Shown in pieces: positions 6,693-10,855 of a DNA stretch of 10,855 nucleotides; position 1 is the first letter of the stretch, and each line of letters opens with the position of its first letter. Origin of the DNA: an uncultured Oceanospirillales bacterium (lineage in GTDB: Bacteria; Pseudomonadota; Gammaproteobacteria; Pseudomonadales; Litorivicinaceae). Below the pieces are notes generated by a model that worked only from the letters and a program-made list of their open reading frames with translations, ran no database searches and was not told the DNA's origin. The position numbers and the translations under genes are program-made. The stretch lies in contig CAJXTO010000043.1 of NCBI GenBank assembly GCA_913061245.1, forward strand, positions 1-10,855, in the 5' to 3' direction.

Positions 6693-6870
6693 TTCAAGTT
6701 CAGTTATTCGGCAACGGATGCTGCGACTGAAAAAGAGAAAAACTGTGTTAAGACGCCAGCAAAGCCTGCGTGAAAAGATGTTGCTGGCTAAGCATGAGTC
6801 TGAGGGTCAGTTAACTGATATCCAGGAACCATCTGCTGGAACTGGGTCAGCCACAGAGCAAGATCAGTAA
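6679..6870 (+). CDS. possible small basic protein
   Basis: A 63-codon reading frame that I do not recognise. It begins 14 bases inside the end of the RmlD-like gene, with a well-placed GAGGGAG (6666-6672) 6 bases before its ATG. Residues 1-40 are very rich in Arg, Lys, Leu and Gln (for example MLRLKKRKTVLRRQQ) and look like a long basic helix, perhaps nucleic-acid binding. The rest (about 41-63) is polar and low in complexity. From 6788 on it lies antisense to the last codons of the GST gene, whose C-terminus looks genuine, so its tail is doubtful. The ribosome binding site and overlap favour a real gene; the lack of a known family and the antisense overlap count against it. Confidence 0.35.
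   Translation: MRRFDSSSVIRQRMLRLKKRKTVLRRQQSLREKMLLAKHESEGQLTDIQEPSAGTGSATEQDQ
6755..6788. repeat. 8-bp inverted repeat at the convergent gene ends
   Basis: GCCAGCAA (6755-6762) and TTGCTGGC (6781-6788) are perfect inverted copies separated by 18 bases. The right arm ends at the GST stop codon. The long loop and the absence of an adjacent T-run on either strand make it a poor rho-independent terminator, although TTTTT occurs further along the - strand transcript (near 6736-6742). Confidence 0.4.
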
Positions 6871-7393
6871 ACCGCGTTCTCCACTCTCCAGAGAAGCGGA
6901 AATCGAGATAACCGAGAGCCACTGCTAACCCGATCTGGTCTAGAGTCGGTGTGTTTGCAATGTCGGTTAGATTTTCGGTAAACCAGCTAAGACCCCCAAG
7001 CACCTTCTGATTCTGACGATTCAGCCAATCGGAATTAATTTGTGATTCGTCACGGAAGCGACGTTCGTAAACCATCAAAAGTGCAGCTTCGGTGATTCCA
7101 TCGGCTAAAGAAGCTCGGCTCAGAAGGTGGACGCGGTTGCTCTCTGGTAAGAGCTCGAGACGGCCTGATTGTTGGATGAGATGTTCGCAGATGACTTTTG
7201 AATCAATGATCAATTCTCCGGAAGCTAACTCAAGCGCTGGAATCTTGTTGAGCGGATTTGGATTCAGCGTAGCGCTCTGAGGGTCGTTTCCGTCGATATT
7301 CACCACCTCAATTTCGTCAAACAGTCCAGTGACATGGGCTGTGATCTTAACTTTTCGCCCAAATGGCGAGGGAGGTGATGAATACAGCTTCAT
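6788..7393 (-). CDS. glutathione S-transferase family protein
   Basis: A 201-aa soluble GST-like protein, similar in length and layout to E. coli YibF (202 aa). The N-terminal thioredoxin-like domain (about 1-75) starts MKLYSSPPSPFGRKVKI, with the SPF-type active-site region at 9-11, the cis-proline at Pro52 (NKIPALE) and the glutathione-contacting Asp64-Ser65 pair. The helical C-terminal domain (about 88-195) has LADGITEAALL and TLDQIGLAVALGYLDFR, the usual N-capping region. The substrate is unknown. The ATG at 7393 shares its A with the fabB TAA stop (TAATG), so translation is probably coupled to fabB; an upstream in-frame Met at 7420 would lie inside fabB and lacks family support. The gene ends opposite a small reading frame on the + strand, with no clear terminator. 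Confidence 0.88.
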   Translation of the reverse strand: MKLYSSPPSPFGRKVKITAHVTGLFDEIEVVNIDGNDPQSATLNPNPLNKIPALELASGELIIDSKVICEHLIQQSGRLELLPESNRVHLLSRASLADGITEAALLMVYERRFRDESQINSDWLNRQNQKVLGGLSWFTENLTDIANTPTLDQIGLAVALGYLDFRFSGEWRTRFTDLALWLTQFQQMVPGYQLTDPQTHA

Positions 7394-8604
7394 TAACTGA
7401 GTTTCTGGAACGTCATACACGCATTTGTTCCGCCGAATCCAAATGAGTTCGACAAGATCGTGTTGATCGGTTTATCGACGCGCTGAAGCGCAATTGGCAT
7501 GCCCTCAGCTCCTGGATCTAATGTTTCAATGTTGGCTGATGCTGCGATGAAGTCATTTTGCATCATGAGAATTGAATAAATCGCTTCTTGGACGCCAGCA
7601 GCGCCGAGCGAGTGACCTGATAGTGATTTTGTTGAACCGATAATCGGAGCGTTTGTACCGAATACGGTTTTAATAGCGTTCAGTTCCACAATGTCACCCG
7701 CTGGTGTGGATGTGCCGTGAGCATTGATGTAATCAATCGGACCTTCAACACCCTCTGTCGCCAGTTGCATGCAGCGAATCGCGCCTTCCCCAGATGGCGC
7801 CACCATATCTGCGCCATCACTGGTTGCGCCATATCCGACGATTTCAGCATAGATTTTTGCGCCACGCGCTTTCGCATGCTCATATTCTTCAAGTACTAGG
7901 GCGCCACCGCCGCCTGCAATAACAAATCCATCGCGATTTGCATCATATGCACGGGATGCTTTGTCAGGTGTGTCATTGTATTTCGAAGAGAGTGCGCCCA
8001 TCGCATCGAAAAGGCATGACAGCGTCCAGTGCTCTTCCTCACCGCCGCCTGCAAAAACGATATCTTGCTTACCAAGTTGGATTTGCTCCATGGCGTTACC
8101 CATGCAATGCAAACTTGTTGAGCACGCAGATGACATGGAGTAATTCACACCCTTGATTTGGAATGCTGTCGCGAGGTTTGCCGAGACTGTTGAGCCCATA
8201 GTTTGGGTAACACGATATGGGCCGACTCGCTTGACGCCACGCTCTCTCAAGATGTCTGCAGCTTCGACTTGGCTCTGCGATGATGCACCACCTGAGCCCA
8301 TCACCAAACCAGTTCTCGGATTGCTGACATCAGATGCGTCGAGACCTGCATCATCAATCGCTTGTTGTAGTGATAAATATGCATAGGCTGCCGCATTACC
8401 CATGAACCGAAGCAGTTTGCGATCAATGTGTTCAGCAAGATCAAGGTCGATTGACCCTGAAACCTGACTCCGCATACCAAGTTCGGCATACGTTGGGTTT
8501 GCTGAAATCCCTGAGCGACCTTGCCGCAGGCTTTCAGTCACTGCCTTTGCGTCGAGACCGAGGCACGACGTAATTCCTAATCCTGTAATCACTACTCTAC
8601 GCAT
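7393..8604 (-). CDS. fabB: beta-ketoacyl-ACP synthase I
   Basis: FabB condenses malonyl-ACP with acyl-ACP and is the enzyme that elongates the cis-3-decenoyl-ACP made by FabA, so it is needed for unsaturated fatty acids. The protein is 403 aa (406 in E. coli). Catalytic residues are visible: Cys161 in SMSSACSTSLHC, His296 in NAHGTSTPAGD, Lys326 in STKSLSGHS and His331, followed by the NSFGFGGTNA glycine-rich end. The start at 8604 is chosen because MRRVVITGLGITS matches the family N-terminus and AAGGAG lies 5 bases before it; an upstream in-frame Met at 8673 would overlap fabA and add 23 residues unlike the family. It follows fabA after 37 bases and overlaps GST by one base. Confidence 0.97.
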   Translation of the reverse strand: MRRVVITGLGITSCLGLDAKAVTESLRQGRSGISANPTYAELGMRSQVSGSIDLDLAEHIDRKLLRFMGNAAAYAYLSLQQAIDDAGLDASDVSNPRTGLVMGSGGASSQSQVEAADILRERGVKRVGPYRVTQTMGSTVSANLATAFQIKGVNYSMSSACSTSLHCMGNAMEQIQLGKQDIVFAGGGEEEHWTLSCLFDAMGALSSKYNDTPDKASRAYDANRDGFVIAGGGGALVLEEYEHAKARGAKIYAEIVGYGATSDGADMVAPSGEGAIRCMQLATEGVEGPIDYINAHGTSTPAGDIVELNAIKTVFGTNAPIIGSTKSLSGHSLGAAGVQEAIYSILMMQNDFIAASANIETLDPGAEGMPIALQRVDKPINTILSNSFGFGGTNACMTFQKLS

Positions 8605-8641
8605 ACCGACTCCTTTCTTGTCGTGCGTTTTATTGTTGTTT

Positions 8642-9151
8642 TTAGAACCCGTCAGTCGACGTAAACAAGCCAACCTTCAGATCAGTCGCATGATAAATTG
8701 CGCGGCCGTCAACTCGAACGACTCCATCGCCCAGTCCCATCACCAGTGAGCGCGCAATCACGCGCTTCATGTCAATTTCGTAGGTTACTTTCTTTGCTGT
8801 AGGCAAGATCTGCCCAGTGAACTTAACTTCACCAACACCAAGCGCACGTCCCTTACCAGGATGTCCACTCCAACCAAGGAAGAATCCAACCAACTGCCAC
8901 ATCGCATCGAGGCCGAGACATCCAGGCATCACAGGGTCTCCTGGGAAATGGCAATCAAAGAACCAAAGGCTTGGATCGATGTCGAGTTCTGCAAGCATAT
9001 GTCCTTTGCCAAATTGTCCACCGTCTTGAGTGATCGTCACGATGCGATCCATCATTAACATATTGGGCGCTGGTAGCTTCGCATTGCCCTCGCCAAATAA
9101 TTCACCGTGGGCGCAGGCGAGCAGTTCATCTCGGTTGTACTGATTTTGCAT
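8642..9151 (-). CDS. fabA: 3-hydroxydecanoyl-ACP dehydratase/isomerase
   Basis: FabA dehydrates 3-hydroxydecanoyl-ACP and isomerises the trans-2 product to cis-3, the step that introduces the double bond in anaerobic-type unsaturated fatty acid synthesis. The protein is 169 aa (172 in E. coli), a single hot-dog fold. The active site is intact: His68 in FFDCHFPGDPVMPG and Asp82 in LGLDAMWQ. LPAPNMLMMDRI (26-37) and GRALGVGEVKFTGQ (101-114) are also highly conserved. The start at 9151 is set by family alignment and by GAGGA just upstream; the frame stays open to 9247, but those 32 extra residues are unlike FabA. It is first in the operon with fabB, the same arrangement as in Pseudomonas. Confidence 0.97.
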   Translation of the reverse strand: MQNQYNRDELLACAHGELFGEGNAKLPAPNMLMMDRIVTITQDGGQFGKGHMLAELDIDPSLWFFDCHFPGDPVMPGCLGLDAMWQLVGFFLGWSGHPGKGRALGVGEVKFTGQILPTAKKVTYEIDMKRVIARSLVMGLGDGVVRVDGRAIYHATDLKVGLFTSTDGF

Positions 9152-9193
9152 TAATCCTCGTGGCCTCAATGGGCAAGACTGACTAAAAACGCG

Positions 9194-9223
9194 AGTGTAC
9201 CAGAAACCAGCGCTCAGTCTGAA
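9194..9223 (-). promoter_or_regulatory. candidate fabA promoter, extended -10
   Basis: On the - strand TTCAGA (9223-9218) is a -35-like hexamer with four of six matches. After 18 bases comes TACACT (9199-9194), preceded by TGG as in an extended -10. The expected start near 9187 would leave a leader of about 36 bases before the fabA ATG. I see no convincing FabR-, DesT- or FadR-type operator here. Confidence 0.45.
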
Positions 9224-9227
9224 TGAA

Positions 9228-9247
9228 GTGCATATTTTGCATTGCAC
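9228..9247. promoter_or_regulatory. GTGCA-N10-TGCAC dyad in the fabA-fumarase gap
   Basis: GTGCA (9228-9232) and TGCAC (9243-9247) are inverted copies around an A/T-rich centre. GCATTG also occurs twice directly (9239-9244 and 9248-9253). The dyad lies just upstream of the proposed fabA -35 and about 90 bases before the fumarase start, so it could serve either divergent gene. No known factor is assigned. Confidence 0.3.
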
Positions 9248-9336
9248 GCATTGGTTTACACCTTAATGAGCATACGTTTTTTAGGTACATCTGGTAGGCT
9301 TCAGGACCCATCTCAACAACAAAGGATGATGAACCA

Positions 9337-10851
9337 ATGACAGTGATTCGTCAGGATGATCTGATTGATAGCGTCGCAGATGCACTTCAATTTATTTCTT
9401 ACTACCACCCGGTGGATTTTATTCAGGCTGTGAATGAGGCCTACGAACGCGAAGAATCGCCGGCTGCGAAGGATGCATTGGCTCAAATTCTGATTAATTC
9501 ACGGATGTCTGCCATGGGGCATCGTCCACTGTGCCAGGATACTGGGATCGTCACCGTATTCATCAAGGTTGGGATGAATGTGTCTTGGCAAGGCGCCACG
9601 ATGTCAGTATCTGACATGATCAATGAGGGTGTTCGCCGCGCGTACACCCACCCAGATAATGTTTTGCGTGCCTCAATTCTTGAAGATCCAGATGGTGCGC
9701 GGAAGAATACGAAAGACAACACGCCGGCTGTTATTCACTATGAAATCGTCGAAGGTAATACGGTCGATGTTCAAGTTGCCGCAAAGGGTGGTGGCTCTGA
9801 GAACAAGTCGAAAATGGTCATGTTGAACCCGTCGGATTCAATTGTGGATTGGGTCGTGAAAACGGTACCAACCATGGGGGCAGGTTGGTGTCCTCCAGGA
9901 ATGCTCGGTATTGGTATCGGCGGAACGGCAGAAAAAGCGGCTGTGATGGCGAAAGAGTCATTAATGGATCCAATCGATATTCATGAATTAAAAGCTCGCG
10001 GCCCTCAAACACGTGCGGAAGAGCTGCGTCTCGAGATTTTTGAGGCAGTCAATAATTTAGGTATCGGCGCTCAAGGCCTTGGTGGATTAACGACTGTTTT
10101 GGATATCAAGATAAAAGATTATCCAACACACGCTGCATCTAAGCCTGTCGCGATGATTCCAAACTGTGCAGCGACGCGTCATGCGCATTTCGTGTTAGAT
10201 GGATCCGGGCCAGCGCTCCAAAAAGCACCATCGCTATCGGATTGGCCGGATATAACTTGGGACGTGGGCCCAAGCGCCCGTCGTGTGAATTTAGACACCT
10301 TGACGCATGATGAAGTGAAGTCTTGGAAACCAGGCGAAACCTTGTTGTTGAATGGTGTGATGCTGACAGGTCGAGATGCTGCGCATAAGCGGATTGTCGA
10401 TATGCTAAATCAAGGTGAAGAATTGCCAGTCGATCTGAAGGGTAAGGTGATTTACTACGTTGGACCGGTGGATCCGGTTCGTGAAGAAGTAGTTGGTCCA
10501 GCAGGTCCAACGACCTCGACTCGGATGGATAAGTTTACTGATCAAGTGCTTGAGCAAACAGGTCTCTTTGCGATGGTTGGGAAGGCTGAGCGCGGACCAG
10601 TTGCCATTGAGGCGATCAAGAAGCACCAAGCTGCTTATTTGATGGCTGTCGGTGGTGCTGCATACTTGGTCGCTCAAGCGATCAAGTCGTCGCGGATTAT
10701 CGCGTTTGAAGATCTTGGTATGGAAGCGATCCATGAGTTCGTGGTCGAAGATATGCCGGTGACAGTGGCGGTGGATTCCGAAGGAACCAGCGTACATCAA
10801 ACAGGGCCTCAAGAATGGGCGCAGAAAATTCTGGCAAAGAACGTCGGTTGA
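9337..10851 (+). CDS. class I fumarate hydratase, [4Fe-4S]
   Basis: An oxygen-sensitive iron-sulfur fumarase that interconverts fumarate and L-malate in the citric acid cycle. The 504-aa single chain carries both class I domains: the N-terminal (alpha) part to about 285 and the C-terminal (beta) part from about 330. The three cluster cysteines are Cys66 (HRPLCQDTG), Cys185 (GWCPPGMLGIGIGG) and Cys277 (MIPNCAATRHAHF). KGGGSENKSK (150-159) and the C-terminal block from VGPAGPTTSTRMDKF (386-400) are family landmarks. It is shorter than E. coli FumA (548 aa) and close to the single-chain form of pseudomonads. AAAGGA at 9321-9326 supports the ATG at 9337. It is divergent from fabA; a TTTACA at 9255-9260 could be a -35, but no good -10 follows. 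The gene is complete, ending four bases before the window edge. Confidence 0.95.
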   Translation: MTVIRQDDLIDSVADALQFISYYHPVDFIQAVNEAYEREESPAAKDALAQILINSRMSAMGHRPLCQDTGIVTVFIKVGMNVSWQGATMSVSDMINEGVRRAYTHPDNVLRASILEDPDGARKNTKDNTPAVIHYEIVEGNTVDVQVAAKGGGSENKSKMVMLNPSDSIVDWVVKTVPTMGAGWCPPGMLGIGIGGTAEKAAVMAKESLMDPIDIHELKARGPQTRAEELRLEIFEAVNNLGIGAQGLGGLTTVLDIKIKDYPTHAASKPVAMIPNCAATRHAHFVLDGSGPALQKAPSLSDWPDITWDVGPSARRVNLDTLTHDEVKSWKPGETLLLNGVMLTGRDAAHKRIVDMLNQGEELPVDLKGKVIYYVGPVDPVREEVVGPAGPTTSTRMDKFTDQVLEQTGLFAMVGKAERGPVAIEAIKKHQAAYLMAVGGAAYLVAQAIKSSRIIAFEDLGMEAIHEFVVEDMPVTVAVDSEGTSVHQTGPQEWAQKILAKNVG

Positions 10852-10855
10852 GCGC

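Noticed and set aside
8605..8673. An upstream Met giving FabB a 23-residue extension overlapping fabA.
   Set aside because: AAGGAG sits ideally before the ATG at 8604 and the family N-terminus begins there.
9152..9247. An upstream Met giving FabA a 32-residue extension.
   Set aside because: The extension is unlike FabA, and it would put the proposed promoter inside the coding region. The start at 9151 has a ribosome binding site and fits the family length.
10139..10812. Two long - strand frames inside the fumarase gene.
   Set aside because: They overlap a complete, well-conserved class I fumarase and carry no recognisable domains.
1..10855. CRISPR arrays, insertion sequences, prophage genes, tRNA genes or a defence system.
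   Set aside because: No regularly spaced repeats, transposase or integrase motifs, or tRNA-like folds were seen. Nearly all of the window is covered by conserved core genes.

Overview
This window is chromosomal housekeeping sequence from a gammaproteobacterium. Base composition looks close to 50% G+C. The translated S4, alpha subunit, L17, UvrA, SSB, FabA and FabB all resemble their Escherichia coli/Pseudomonas counterparts over almost their full length. Two layouts point towards the pseudomonad/oceanospirillum-like side rather than the enterics: the order rplQ > < uvrA < > ssb, and a fabA-fabB operon as in Pseudomonas. I cannot name a genus from the sequence alone.

Layout. Bases 1-2209 (+) are the end of the alpha ribosomal operon: the last 43 codons of rpsK, then rpsD, rpoA and rplQ. 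Two hairpin terminators at 2222-2281 close it. The second is shared with uvrA, which converges on it from the other strand. uvrA (5101-2267, -) starts with GTG and is divergent from ssb (5279, +). The 177-base gap between them carries two dyad structures and candidate promoters for both genes. ssb overlaps by 20 bases a gene for an RmlD-like short-chain reductase whose NAD-binding glycines and catalytic lysine are changed. That gene in turn overlaps a possible 63-codon basic small protein gene. From the other side comes the operon fabA-fabB-GST (9151 down to 6788, -), with a one-base fabB/GST overlap. A class I iron-sulfur fumarase (9337-10851, +) is divergent from fabA.

How the genes work together. 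The first block makes ribosome components and the RNA polymerase alpha subunit. uvrA and ssb are the DNA repair and single-strand-binding pair found side by side in many gammaproteobacteria. fabA and fabB together make the double bond of unsaturated fatty acids and carry it through elongation. Fumarase belongs to the citric acid cycle.

I found no mobile element, CRISPR array, tRNA or rRNA, and no clearly new multi-gene system. No gap between genes exceeds 300 bases. The points most worth a second look are the uvrA control region, where a GTAC-N4-GTAC dyad stands in place of the usual gammaproteobacterial LexA box, the degenerate reductase coupled to ssb, and the small basic reading frame that runs antisense into the end of the GST gene.
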